From Chinchilla lanigera (taxonomy: Eukaryota > Chordata > Mammalia > Rodentia > Chinchillidae), in assembly GCF_000276665.1 (NCBI RefSeq), contig NW_004955433.1, forward strand, positions 11,826,962 through 11,890,961: DNA of 64,000 nucleotides. Reading direction: 5' to 3'. This document shows, piece by piece, positions 1 to 10,915 of the stretch. The position numbers and the translations under genes were made by a program. How positions within the stretch are numbered: the first letter of the stretch is position 1; each line of letters opens with the position of its first letter. The notes beneath the pieces are model-generated. The model did not search any database, had not been told where the DNA came from, and saw only the letters and a list, made by a program, of their open reading frames with translations.

Positions 1-19
1 ATGGGTCTGGCCCCATGAA

Positions 20-370
20 GACATCTGTCCTTCTAGTCTGTCAGTCCTCACAGCTGCCCCGCAGTCCTGTCTTTCCTTCATTTGCCAAATCCTTCTTGCT
101 CCCCTTTATTTCCACTGGGACAGTGTCAACAACCCCATGGGTCTTTCTGCCTCTAGTCTCCGCTGTGGTACCCTGCTACCCACAGCAGTGACTAAAATTT
201 GCCCTCCAAAACCCAAGAATATTGCCCCCTCCTAAGCCCTGCCAGGCCCCAGAGCACCCCCTAACCTCATCTCCATCTCTGTGCTCTGCTCCACCCCTGC
301 CCCACCAAGCCTCTTCTGATTCCTATCAAATCCCGCTTCCTGTTCCACAAATGCACCTGGTTCCTCTGGG
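20..370 (+). mobile_element. L2 LINE 3' fragment
   Basis: Pyrimidine-rich text with phrases typical of the sense 3' region of L2 (loss of short CTC/CCC-rich clauses, AGAGCACCCCCTAACCTCATC near 250-270). L2 is an ancient mammalian non-LTR retrotransposon and is inactive in placental mammals. No frame is retained. Family assignment is from recall and boundaries are approximate. Bases 371-595 after it hold nothing I recognise. Confidence 0.5.
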
Positions 371-595
371 GAGCTAGATTGGAGTCTTTGCTATATCAGC
401 TGGAATGGCAGAATCAGGGTCAGACTGGGTTACAGTGACCAAGTGGACACATGGGTAGTGACACACAGCTAGACCATCTCGCTGCTCCAAATGGAAGGAA
501 GAAAAGAGAGGGTTAAGAAAGGGTATTTTTGAGCATACTGTGTGGCATACTGGCGGTTTCAATTTCTTTTGTCTGTTCAGAGCCTTTGTCATTAA

Positions 596-850
596 AAAAA
601 ATCCATCCCTTTTTATTGATTTGTGGGAGGCTTTTGTATATTTAGAGTATTATCCTTCTGTCTGTTGTATGTGTCGCAAAAATTTCTTCTAATCTATCGG
701 GTGTTCTAATGTTATTTTTTATTTTTTTATAATATAAAAGCATTTGACTTCCAGTAGTCAAATCTGTTAATATTTCCCATTATTGCTTCTTCTTTCTGCC
801 TTACAAGCTCTTCCCATCATAGATTACTCCTTGTTTTCTTCTGGTATCTG
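596..850 (-). mobile_element. Old L1 (L1M-type) ORF2 fragment, antisense
   Basis: AT-rich text that reads like the antisense of a region of old L1 ORF2: 'gattTGTGGGAGgctttTGTATATTTAGAGTAT', then a 'CAAAAATTTCTTCTAATCT' clause and a poly-pyrimidine stretch. The frame is degenerate. Old L1M copies predate the rodent radiation. Confidence 0.5.
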
Positions 851-1690
851 TTGTTGTTGTTATTGTTTAATGTTTTTACTTTCGAATCTCTGCCATCACA
901 CATTCATTTTGGTGAATGAAGTTAAGAGAGGGTTTTTGTGCTTTGGGGAGTTGTCACCTGTTACCAGTGGCTGCTCGGACCTTGGTAGCCTCAGTCATCA
1001 CCTGAAGGAGCTGAGAAGGTCTTCGATGGCCAGAGCCCTGCAGAAGTCCTTGCCTAGGTGGCTGAGGAGAGAGGATTACTGCCACAGAAGCCTGCTTAAT
1101 TCTCTGTAGAATTAGGCCTTGGTGACTTGGAGACTGGACATTTCCGTGGTGGAACTAGAAACCATCTGTGATATCAAGAAGTGACCAAGCTCATAAAGAA
1201 GGCCTTGTCAATATTGCAGACACTCAAAGAAGTTTTGTGGAATGAACGAGTTGATAAATAGAGGGCTGGATGTACAGTTGGACAGCAGTATGGCATTTTC
1301 AATTTCAAAAGGAAAGGAGGCATCATTTCCCATGGATACATTTCCTTACCTCTGCAGGGGTTATTAGTGCTGTCTGCCAAAGGCTTCTGGCTCTGCACCT
1401 TCTGAGAACATGCTAAGATTGCACTTTCCAGCCTTTGATAGGACATCTGATGAGCCTGCCCAAACAGTGTTGAGCATAAATGTCATGTGTTATGTCCAAA
1501 CTAAAGTGTTTACTTTAGTGCCAGACCTATGGGCATCCTTTTCGCTTTGGCATATGCTGCTTTGTCAGCTAGAGTTGCTGACTGAGTAGAATTAGCCCTC
1601 TCACCAACAACCCACAATGGATGTGTAGCATGAGCAATAAATTAGGGGGATGCTTGTTATCTAGCATAATTCATCCCAACTAATACATCT
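851..1690. other. Unassigned non-coding DNA
   Basis: No repeat, RNA gene or credible coding frame recognised. Two short open frames (783-1109 plus, 1174-1446 minus) have no domain, no conserved-looking composition and no splice context, so I treat them as chance frames. Confidence 0.4.
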
Positions 1691-1894
1691 TTTTTATTTT
1701 AAAGGGAAAAAAATAAAACAAAGTTTCAAAACGAGATAATAGGCAGGTAACAATGGTTAATACATTGTGTATTGTTATCTTTAAATTAGTTACTCAGAGT
1801 GCAAGATATCAGCATTTAATTGTGCAAACAACATCAGCACAAACCGTTCTTTTCAATGAACTAAGAGAAATTAGTAGTGTAACTATCTTAACTA

Positions 1895-3197
1895 CTATAT
1901 ATATATATTTATATATTTTTTTCTTTTTGCCTTTTCCTTCTTTTTTTCTCCATTCCTCCATCCTAGTTCCTCTTTCCTTTTGAAGTTTCTTCTCATTTTA
2001 CACTATCTATTGTACATTTTGGGTCTTATTTATTCTTTCAGCTTCTCACACTAGGGAGACAACACGATGTTTACACATGTGTGTCTTGTTTATATCACTT
2101 ATAAGTATGGTCTCTAGTTGGATCCATTTACCTGTAAAAGTCTCCAATTTATCCTCCTTTATGCCTAAGTAGTACTCCATTGTATAAAAAGACCAAATCT
2201 TTTTTATCCATTCCTTGGTTGATGGACATTTGAGTTGTTTCCAACATCTAGCTATTACAAGTTGTGTGGCTATAAACATGGGTGCACATATTGCTGTGGT
2301 ATGATGCTTTCAATTCTTCTGGGAAGATACCCAGAAGGGCAATAGCTGGGTCAAATGGGACCTCCAATCCTAGTTTTCTGAGGAATCTCCACACTGACTT
2401 CCACAGTAGTTTCACCAGTCTATATGCCCACCAACAATGGAGAAGTGTTCCTTTTGCCCTACAGCTCTGTCAGCATTTGTTATTGGTTGATATCTTGATG
2501 ATAGCCATTCTTTGCAGGGTGAGATGGAATCTCAGTGTTGTTTTAATTTGCATCTCTTGAATGACCAGTGATGTTGAACATTTTTTCATATATTTATTTT
2601 CTATTTGTATTTCTTCATCTGAGAAGTATGTATTCATCTCAGATGCCCATTTTTGGATTGAGTCTTTAAATTTTGCAGGTCTGATTTTTTTTGTGTGTTC
2701 TTTATATGCTCTCAATAGTAATCCTTTGTCTGAGGAACAGCTGGCAAACATTTCTTTCCACATTGTGAGTTGTCTTTTCACTCTGTTGGTGGTTTCTCTT
2801 GCTGTGCAAAAGCTTTTTAATAAGATGAGATACCAGTTGTTGATTCTGTGTGATAGTTCCTGTGTGATCGGGGTTTTATTCATAAAGTCTTTGTCTATAC
2901 CAACGTCTTCAAGAGTTTTAGCTATTCTATCTTCCAGCACATTTAATGTTTCTGTTTTAATATTTAGATCTTGGATCCATTTCAAATTTAGTTAAGTATG
3001 TAGTGAAAGATATAGGTGCAATTTTAATCTTTGGCATGTGCAGAGCCAGTTTTCCTAGCATCATTTATTAAAGAGGCTGTCTTTCTTCCAGTGAATGTGT
3101 TTGGCACCTTTATCAAAGATAAGGTGGCTGAGTATGTCTGGGGTTGTTTCTGCATCTTCTGATCTGTTCCACTGACCAACAGATACATCTTCTATTC
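1895..3197 (-). mobile_element. LINE-1 3' portion with broken ORF2
   Basis: On the minus strand this is the 3' part of an L1. Two open blocks match the L1 ORF2 C-terminal region by pattern. The block at 2470-2985 (171 codons) holds LKSFCTA-like, VKRQ, DKGL, IQKWA and the cysteine-proximal KCSTSL..EMQIKTT..RMAI clause. The block at 2046-2279 holds CPSTKEWIKKIWSFYTMEYY and ends at the ORF2 stop near 2046. The two blocks lie in different frames with a broken joint at 2280-2470, so the element is 5'-truncated and inactive. ORF2 encodes the endonuclease and reverse transcriptase; only the region downstream of the RT domain survives. The AT-rich 1895-2045 stretch may be 3' UTR. Confidence 0.9.
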
Positions 3198-3402
3198 CAG
3201 TGATGGCAAACCTTCCAGAGACCAAGTACTGAAACTAAAATCCATTTATTTATCATAATGTGCCAACACTGCAACTAAGCCTGAATGCTGAGGTTTCAGT
3301 TTAGAAAAGACAACTGTCATCTGATGCTTGGCCGCTGGAGTGACAACAGGGAGGACTCTGTGTGCCTGCTGTGGCATGCATGCCATAGGTCCACCATCGC
3401 TG
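3198..3402. mobile_element. hAT-type non-autonomous DNA transposon (SPIN-like ends)
   Basis: A 205-bp element starts CAGTGATGGCAAACCT and ends AGGTCCACCATCGCTG. The ends pair as an imperfect 16-bp terminal inverted repeat (12/16). They are flanked by 8-bp direct repeats, TTCTATTC (3190-3197) and TTCTAATC (3403-3410), 7/8 identical; an 8-bp duplication is the hallmark of hAT transposition. It has no coding capacity, so it is a MITE-like derivative mobilised in trans. A subterminal 14-bp perfect palindrome TGGCATGCATGCCA lies near the right end. The CAGTGATGGC termini and the internal text recall the SPIN group or related horizontally transferred hAT families, from memory. Confidence 0.8.
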
Positions 3403-3481
3403 TTCTAATCTGAACCCCCAATTATAACTCCATTCCTAGAGGAAAGAGAAATTTCCTTTCTTTCCTTTTAAAGGTTTTTTT

Positions 3482-4325
3482 TTTTTGTGGTAAATATATG
3501 TAGCATCAAATTTACCACCATAGCCATTTTAAAGAGTGCAATTCAGTGGAGTTGAATACATTCACACTATCATATGACCATCATCACTATCCACCTCCAG
3601 AATTTTCTTATCTTCTCAGACATAAACTTTGTACCCATCAAACATTAATTTCCCAACCTTCTCCTCCCTCAAGCTCTTGGTAACTACTCTTCTGCTTTCT
3701 GTCTTAAGAATTTGGCTATTGCAGGAACCTTGAATAAGAGTAATCATATGGGTGCTTGCTCTTTTGGGTCTGATGTATTTATTTTAACATATCTTCAAGG
3801 TTCATCCACTTTATAGCACGTATCAGACTTTCAGTCTTTCCCAGGCTAATATTCCATTGTAGCCATGTACCATATATTGTTCATAATTCATCCATACATA
3901 GACATTGAGGTTGTTTCTACCTTCAGACTATTGTGAGCGATGCTGTTATAGATGTGGACAAGTATTTGTTTGAGTCTCTGCTTTCAATTCATTTGTGTGT
4001 GTAACAGAAATGGACTTGCTGGATCCCATGGTTACTTTATATTTGATTTTTTTAGTATTTCCCACCGCATCTGCACCATTTTCATTCCCATCAGTAACAT
4101 ACAAGGGGTCCATTTTCTCCACATCCTCACCATCTCTTTGTTTTCTGGGTATGGTTTCTGTTTTATTTTTATTTTTATATTTTTTGGTATCAGGAATTGA
4201 ACTCAGGACCTTGTGCTTGCCAGGCAGGTGCTTGTGCTGCTGAGCTATATCTCCAGCCCAGCTTTTGTTTTAATATCCAAATTAGTGGGTGTGAAGTGAA
4301 ATTGCAATGTGGCCCCGATTTCTTT
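3482..4325 (-). mobile_element. L1M-type 3' end, interrupted by an ID SINE
   Basis: Reads as the antisense of an old L1 3' end: 'CCATTTTAAAGAGTGCAATT', 'CACTATCCACCTCCAGAA', 'ATTCCATTGTAGCCATGTAC', 'GGACTTGCTGGATCCCATGG'. The match breaks at about 4175 and resumes at about 4262 ('AATATCCAAATTAGTGGGTG'), so the ID element between was inserted later. No open frame. Confidence 0.85.
4175..4260 (-). mobile_element. ID SINE inside L1M
   Basis: Reverse complement carries the tRNA-like ID body: GGGCTGGAGATATAGCTCAG (A box), GGCAAGCACAAGGTCC and GAGTTCAATTCC (B box). The T-rich left side is the A-rich tail. ID elements are Pol III transcribed retroposons derived from tRNA-Ala/BC1-like RNA and depend on L1 enzymes. 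It splits an older L1M copy. Confidence 0.9.
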
Positions 4326-6960
4326 TTCACCCCTTTCCAAATGGGAATGAAGTCATAGCTGTCACTGTCCCCACAGGTTGCAAAAATACTTCTCAGTCTG
4401 GCTATAGGTACGAAAAAGCCAAAGTGGCAAAATTATGACATGAATGAATTTAGTCTCTTCTACCTATTCTTCCCACATCTTATACCCCAGTCCAAATGCC
4501 CCTGCTGACCTCCCCTCTTCCCACTGAAGTACTCGGGTATGGTAGGGAGAGAGTGGGACTCCCAGGAGTACTTGCTGTCTAAATGGGGGAGGGGGTCATC
4601 CAAAGGAACACACTGCCAACTGCGTAAGTCCTAAGTTCAGTGCAGAGAATTTTTTGGAGTGGGGCACTACTGAAGTTGAATCACACACACTGTAACACCT
4701 CACACAAATGATGCCCATTCCCACAAGCTACATCCTGAGCCATGACCACATCCATTCATTGTCCTGCTGTTTGCTTGACTGTATTTAGAATTAGGCTGTC
4801 TTAGACATGCTGTTTAAATGACAGTATCATTATGACTTTACCCAGACATCTCCATGAGAACCTACAAGGTCCAGCTATATAGTTCAGCATCTTTATTAGA
4901 ACTACGCCTTTAATATAACTGCGCCTGAGTCCCAATATCCTGGGATGTTCTTCAGGCTCTGGCAGGTGATGGTTCTGAGAAGAATCTCTGGCGTTGACCA
5001 TCATGGAGGCTGAGGCTCCATGATGTGGGCACAGAGCGAGTCTGGTCACTCAGTCCTCACCAGATTCCATCTTCAAGTATGGCGTTCATGGGCCCTGGAG
5101 GTGCTCCGGAGTGGCACCATGGCTCCTTAGTGGCACACTTTTGGACATGGACACTGTGGGCAGCTGCTTCCTGTCCCCATGGGGAGGCCCAAGGGTGCTG
5201 GCCAGTGAAACTTGGGAGAGCAGATGAGCCTCCCCAGCTCCAGTCCGTAACTTGAGCTGAAGCAGCTCTGATGACCCGCCCAGGAGTGACTGCTGGAGCT
5301 GTGGCCTGAGGAGTGGAGCTGGCGTGGGGAGAGGTGGGGTTTGTGGACATGAGCCACGCTGAGTGTTCAGCCCCACTGTTGTTCCCTTCTACTTCTGTTC
5401 ACCTTGAGTGCTCCTCGCTTTGCTCCTGGGCACCTTCCAAGACTCCGGGGTACATGTCCTGCCATGAGAAAGAATCACCATGGAGAAACGCTTCCTTGTA
5501 GGTTCCTTCCCCCAAAAGAAGACAAGAGCCCATCCCATAGCTCTTCATGATGCTGAGACCAAGGGCAGAGCAAAGTTTTGATAATAACAACAGGGACCTA
5601 CAATGCCAGAAAGGAAAAGGTGACCCTGAAACTCAGATTCCCTGCACCTACAAACCAGCAGGGCCTCCACTTTTCAAGCAAGACCCCTGCTGCTTCTCTT
5701 CCCCTGCCTTGCTGCTGCAGGAGCTAGATTTTTTTCCCACACAGGAATTCCCTTCCTAAAGGTCCCCTCTTTCCCCACCCTTGGTACAACAGCCTCATGG
5801 TTGACCCTTTATACGTGGAAGTTTTTAAAAAATCAGTTAATGTTAGAGTTTTCCTGTGGGTGGTCTGGGAGGTCAGCCTTTGACATGACAAAGCGGATGC
5901 CTGACCCTCTCATCTGAGGCATGCATCTCTGGGTGACTCCTTTCCTCCAGCACAGCAGGGAGGATCGTATTCTAATGTTAGGCTGGGTAAACCCACCTGT
6001 CAAATGGTCCTTCCCAAAGTGAAAGTTGCCTCAAAGACAAAACCCAGCATCCAGCCTTACAACTGCCAAGAATTCAGAAATATTAGGGCCTGGTCCCAGA
6101 CTGCCCTGCAGGTAGTTATACTCCTCAACACACGGAGTGGTCTCTTTCCCCATAGCTGCATGGGAACAGTGGCCAGGGAATCATATTTCATCCTCAAGAG
6201 ACTTTCAACCCTCCATCCATCCAGCCTGCATTGAATACTCACCCAGAGCCTCTCCTCCTGCTAGTCCTGTGGGGAGTCCAAGACTGTGACCCTGATGAGC
6301 CTCCAGCATAGTCTGATAAGAAGAAGAAACTTGGTGGAAATCACACGATGTGATTCTCCATCAAAGACTCATTGAGAAAAATTAGGCTTCAGTTAATGGG
6401 AAAAGTGTTATCAAACAACATCTTACAATATGTTTACTCTGGAAAATTGCAACAGGGCCTTGGAATTCTCAAGCTGCGAAGTTCTTGAAAATCAACTCTT
6501 CCCATTCTGTTGCTTTGGAAGGAAGCTGAGATCCCAAACAATCCTATGAGTTGTCATTGTCTTCCAGCTAGTGAAGTTCTAACCGTGCCTATTGCTTGGG
6601 TTTCCTGCCTCATGGCATGTGGTCCTTTAAAGGGTGCAGAATGATCCTCCTTCCTTAAGCTCACTGGAGCTTACAATGGTTGGGAGGAGAAGGATCCTTC
6701 TCTGGCTCTGAAGACTTGGGTCTGATTTATTGGTGACTGGATCGCTGGTGCAGGAAGCCAGGGCATCTGGGTAATTCCCAGTTCTAGCCCCTGCTCCCAC
6801 CCACAGAGATCTTCCTCACACCTGCTCAGGTCAGTGCTAGCCCCTTACTTCACATTCCTGCACTGGCTCCCACCACCCTCTTAGGATCTCCAAAAGTTAG
6901 TGGACTCACTCTTCTCTGTGTTAAATCTTCCATCATCCTTTCAGCACCGCCAAAGAGTTT
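4326..6960. other. Unassigned, moderately GC-rich DNA
   Basis: No repeat family recognised. 4930-5600 is richer in G+C and holds several overlapping open frames on both strands, but none exceeds about 97 codons or shows a known domain. A perfect 10-bp inverted repeat CATCATGGAG/CTCCATGATG with a 7-base spacer sits at 4999-5025. I see no CpG island and no promoter motif set. Confidence 0.4.
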
Positions 6961-7290
6961 GCTTTGTAAAAATTGAGATATAATTCATACACCATAACAT
7001 TCATCCTCTTAAAGTGTTCCCTTCAGTGATTTTTGGCACATTTACAAAGATGGGCAATCATTCTATATCACTTTCTATATTCAATGTTTTTACCAATGTT
7101 TCTATATTCAAATCATCCTATAACACTTTCTATATTCTATATTTTTACCACTCAAAAAGAAAAAAAAAACCCTCACACTATTAAAAGTCACTCCCCAGGT
7201 TCCTCCTGTCCAGGCCCCCTGTCCAGGCCCCTGGCACCCACTGTCCACTGACTGTGTTGATTTGCCTATTCTGGAGTCGCATGAAAAGGA
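6961..7290 (-). mobile_element. L1M 3' fragment with internal duplication
   Basis: Antisense L1M 3' end text ('TGAGATATAATTCATACACC', 'CTCAAAAAGAAA', 'GTCACTCCCCAGGTTCC', 'TTTGCCTATTCTGG'). An extra clause 'CTTTCTATATTC..TTTTTACCA' appears twice between 7070 and 7150, and CTGTCCAGGCCCC is doubled at about 7207-7233, so the copy has gained short tandem duplications since insertion. Confidence 0.75.
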
Positions 7291-9125
7291 GTTTATTACT
7301 CAAAACAATAGGGAGTGGCGTTCAGATGGCACCTTCACACGTCTATTGAAGGAGTGATCTTTTGTGTTTGAACCAATGGAGACTCCCACAGTGGTCTGGG
7401 AGGGCTCAGAGGTGCTCAGCTGGGCAACTTCTTCCAAAGGGAATGTGGGAAGATGTTCTAAGAAATACACTGTGACCCAGCGTATGTCCAAGTACAACTC
7501 TCATTTACCTCACTTGGGAGGAACAAATATGAACAAGAGTTCATATTTGTTTTAAAACTTTAAAAGCTAGATAGGCAGAAAAAGAAGTCGAGCTTTTCCA
7601 AATCTGCTGACCCCTTGGCTTGTGGTCATGGTTTGTCTGAGTGGCATTTGCTCTTCTCCCTAGATAGCAAATAGGGGCACAAAGACCCCCCACTGGGGAT
7701 CTGTCCTTTCACAGGGCAAGTAGAATGTGACAGAGTCTGGGTAGGTCCTTACAGTCTCAAATTTGGAAGATTTCCTTCCACATGCTGCTCAAGTGGGTCA
7801 GCTTGCTCTCCCACTTGACTAAGATCCCTGAAGTCTGGTGTGTGGGTTCAAAGTCAGATTATGGCTCTTGTTCATCTCTGCTTTCATTTTTCTCCCCACC
7901 AGGTCCTCTTTCCTCTGCCAGCTTCCAGCCAGCAGCCTGGGCACAGCCAGAGTTGCAGATTTGTCATGGAAATAAATGAAGTCAGGCCTTCAAAGAGGAA
8001 AAGCTCTGGTGTTTTTCAAATGAACCCTTTAAGTCCACTGTCTTGTGGCTTGGCCAGTGGACACAACGTTGAGTAGAGCTTAGTGGGAGAGAAGCAAGGC
8101 AGGGGTTGGCCACGGAAGCTCGGGAAATGGAGATGGAAGATGTGATGAATTCACTGCCTAATGAGATGGATCTGTCATGCTCCCAGCCTCATGGCCACAT
8201 CCCCGGGATGGATCGTGCAATTGAAAAGCGAGAGCCGAGACACCCTGCCTCCTTCTCATTTATTAGGACTTAGAGAAAATGAATCGGATTTGGAGCTCTC
8301 TGGGGTCAGCCCTGAGTAGGATTCCTTTTTAGCTGGGAGGTGGCGGCTCTGGAAAGGTTAGCATCCTGTCCCCAAAGCTGTTAACCAGGGGCGAGGTGGA
8401 GGGAGAAGGGAGGGAACAGCACAACATTAGGGAATGGAGTTTGCCGTCTGACATCACTGGCCAGGAAGGTTAAGGAGCGGTGACAACTGATGATTTCTCA
8501 AGGGCGTTTTTGTTTGCAGATGGCTTTCTAGTGATTTAGGCAGGTCGTTAGTGGATCAATACTTTTCTCAGGAGTCCCTGAAATCCCTGGCTGCTTAACA
8601 GTTGAGCCTGGGCAGTTTTTTCTAATAACAATTGTGCCCAATGATTGGCGAGCCTCCTTGCTCTCTGTAGCTGCCGTCTGATGGCCTACTCGGTGCCGGA
8701 CACTACGGGAGAAGCTTTGTGAGTTTGCGGCATTAGTTTGCATCATGCCGTAAATGAGTCCACTGAGGTGCAGGAGGATTAAGTATCTTGATCATAGCCC
8801 CACAGGCAAACTGTCCAGACTGGAAGGTTGCTTCTGCTTGGAGCTTACAAGACAGACTTTGGTTTCTCAAGCTTCAGTTTCCTTAGCTGCTAAGAGAGAC
8901 AACGAGTGCTCTGTCCTTGGCCCTGTACCTGGTAGTAGTTAGTGCTCAGTAGCGACAGCCTGGCTGGCTCCACACCATATTTTCTTCATAATATCACAAG
9001 ACCCCAAGACATGAAGGAAGATGTGTGGATGGATTTTGCAAATGTATATATTTCCTTGACTGTTGACGCTATTTCTGGTTATGCGTGCTTGAGAAAGTGA
9101 CACTAAACCATTGACCAAGTCAGAA
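7291..9125. other. Unassigned non-coding DNA
   Basis: No confident repeat or gene. 8650-8830 has weak MIR-like phrases ('TTAAGTATCTTGATCATAGCCCCACAGG' resembles an antisense MIR core) but is too diverged to call. Confidence 0.35.
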
Positions 9126-9129
9126 TAAC

Positions 9130-9345
9130 ACAGGACTGCCCAGGACTGAAAGCCAGGTTGGACGGGCTCAAATTCCAGCTCAATCACACGCCAGCTGTGT
9201 GCCCTTGGGCAAGTGATCTAACCATTCTGTGCCTCCAATTCATCGTCTACAAAATGAAGATAACAGTACCTACCTCAGGGGCTGCTAGAGAGGTGAATGA
9301 GTTAATATATGCTCATAGTCAACAAATGCTAGCTATTATCTTCAC
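9130..9345 (+). mobile_element. MIR SINE
   Basis: Core phrases of MIR in order: 'CAGCTGTGTGCCCTTGGGCAAGTG', 'CTGTGCCTCCAATTCATC', 'AAAATGAAGATAACAGTACCTACCTCA' and a 3' GTTAATATATGCTCATAG clause. MIR is an ancient tRNA-derived SINE mobilised by L2 and silent for more than 100 My. Confidence 0.9.
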
Positions 9346-9577
9346 CGTTCAATTATAGGCAAGGAGTGGAATCGTGGCTGGATTTTAATAAATCAATGAA
9401 CCATTAAATTCACAGGGATATAAACTGCTCTGTGAGGGCTGTGAGCCTTGGGTGGCACTAGGAGGCCTGTGTGCCCCTCCAAGCTTGGCACTAGCTTCCT
9501 TGAGGGCCTGGCCAGGCATTTGAAAATCAGCTCCTTCATCCATAAAATGAGAAGGTTGACCCAAGCCCACCCCTTTA

Positions 9578-10277
9578 GACATTTATTCAACAAATATTTA
9601 TCAACCACCCATGTGCTAGTCACTGGGGGTCACACGAGAGGAAAGACCACTGTCCTTTAGTAAGTGGCTGCACTGAAGTCTGGATGTAGAGGGGAGACAG
9701 AAAGCAAACAACCCACAAGAGCGATGCATGTACATGGTTACGAGAGCCACACCACACTAAAAGATAGTTGTGGGGAGGGCAGGATGGTAGCAAAGGTCTC
9801 TCCGCAGCAGTTACTTTTGTACTGATCCCAGGTATCAGGGATCCCGTGGTTCGATCTGCGAGAGATTCCAGGCAGAGATCTGGAGGTGGCACAGGAGCTG
9901 GTGCGTTAGAGGAAGAGTGTCCAGGTGGATGCGAGTGGGCATGATGGGAGGGCATGAGGTACAGAGGAGCCATGCAAAGGGTTTGGTCACACCAGGAGCT
10001 ATGCAGGGCGAGGGGCCTGGGTTTGCTTACCAAGTCTCGGGGGAGTCTGTGAGGAGGGTTTAAGCATGGGAGTGGCAGCGTCTGATTTTTAAATTAGAAA
10101 AGCATTCTCACTGAGGAGTGGAGGAGCAGACTGAGTGGTCTCTGGGGGAGGCCTAATGATCTGCTGGGACAAGCAGTGGCAGGGGATGGAGAAACATGGA
10201 TGAGTCGAGACAAAACCTGGTGGCAGAGACAGACTTGGAGATGATGGAGGAAGAGGCTGAGGGAGAGAAGGTAAGAA
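9578..10277 (-). mobile_element. L2 LINE 3' region, antisense
   Basis: Begins with ACATTTATTCAACAAATATT, the antisense of the L2 3' end, then CATGTGCTAGTCACTGGGGG and a long purine-rich stretch with 'GGTTTAAGCATGGGAGTGGCAGCGTCTGATTT' typical of antisense L2. No frame survives. It is followed directly by a B1-dID SINE. Confidence 0.75.
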
Positions 10278-10279
10278 GG

Positions 10280-10475
10280 GCCCACGAATGGTAGTACACG
10301 CCTGTAATTCCAGCACTCTGAGAGGCCAAAGCAGGAGGATTAGAGCCCAGCCTGAACAACTTAGCAAGATCCTGCCCCAAAATTTAAAAAATAAAAAATA
10401 AAAAACAAAAAGAATTGGAAAAGTAGCTCACTGCAAAGGCCTGGGTTCAATCCCCAGTACTTCACACACAGAAGA
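10280..10475 (+). mobile_element. B1-dID dimeric SINE
   Basis: Left half is a 7SL-derived B1 ('GTACACGCCTGTAATTCCAG', 'AGGCCAAAGCAGGAGGATTA', 'TAGCAAGATCCTG'). An A-rich linker follows, then a degenerate ID half ('AAGTAGCTCACTGCAAAGG', 'GGGTTCAATCCCCAGTACTT'). Fused B1-ID elements are known from several non-muroid rodent lineages. A purine-rich tail runs to about 10510. Confidence 0.85.
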
Positions 10476-10554
10476 AAGAAGACAGAGAAAGGGAGAGAGA
10501 GAGAAAAAGAATGATGACTTTTCAATTTAGACCTAAACTTTTCCTGAATCCTTT

Positions 10555-10915
10555 AGATTTTAATAGGTTTTGCCACACTTACAGACAACCCCAGAATCTC
10601 AGTAGCTTACAACACAGTTTTACTTTTCACTTAGGTTCCGTGTCAGCCACAGATCACTTATGGAATCTGTGTCACATATGTTTTTCATTCCAAGACCTAG
10701 CCTGAAGGAGCATCCCCTAGTTCAGATAGATTTTTAAAACTGGAAGACATCGCTTCTCAGCCTTTTGGCTACGATCAAGTGTAGGACTAGCAGACACCGG
10801 AACTACGTCATGTCCACTCACATGCCATTGGCTAAAGTGAGTCACATGGCCAAGTCCAATGTCAAGAGGCAGGGCTACATTCTTTTCCTGACCATCTGGG
10901 AGCAGTAACAAAACT
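10555..10915. mobile_element. Ancient interspersed repeat, family not named
   Basis: Phrases such as 'CCAGAATCTCAGTAGCTTACAACA' and 'CCATTGGCTAAAGTGAGTCACATGGCC' belong to an old mammal-wide repeat I recognise as text but cannot name securely. It is split by the U2 fragment at 10749. Confidence 0.4.
10749..10784 (+). pseudogene. U2 snRNA 5' fragment (retropseudogene)
   Basis: ATCGCTTCTC.GCCTTTTGGCT.GATCAAGTGTAG matches the 5' end of U2 spliceosomal RNA at 34 of 36 positions, then diverges completely. The match starts exactly at U2 nucleotide 1, as expected for an insertion of a 3'-truncated U2 cDNA. It lacks the branch-point pairing region, Sm site and 3' stem-loops, so it cannot function. 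Distal and proximal U2 promoter elements are not apparent. Confidence 0.8.

Noticed and set aside
5057..5590. Overlapping minus-strand frames, one with GEGTYKEAF resembling a kinase glycine-rich loop
   Set aside because: The similarity is limited to a few residues, with no VAIK, HRD or DFG motifs in any frame nearby.
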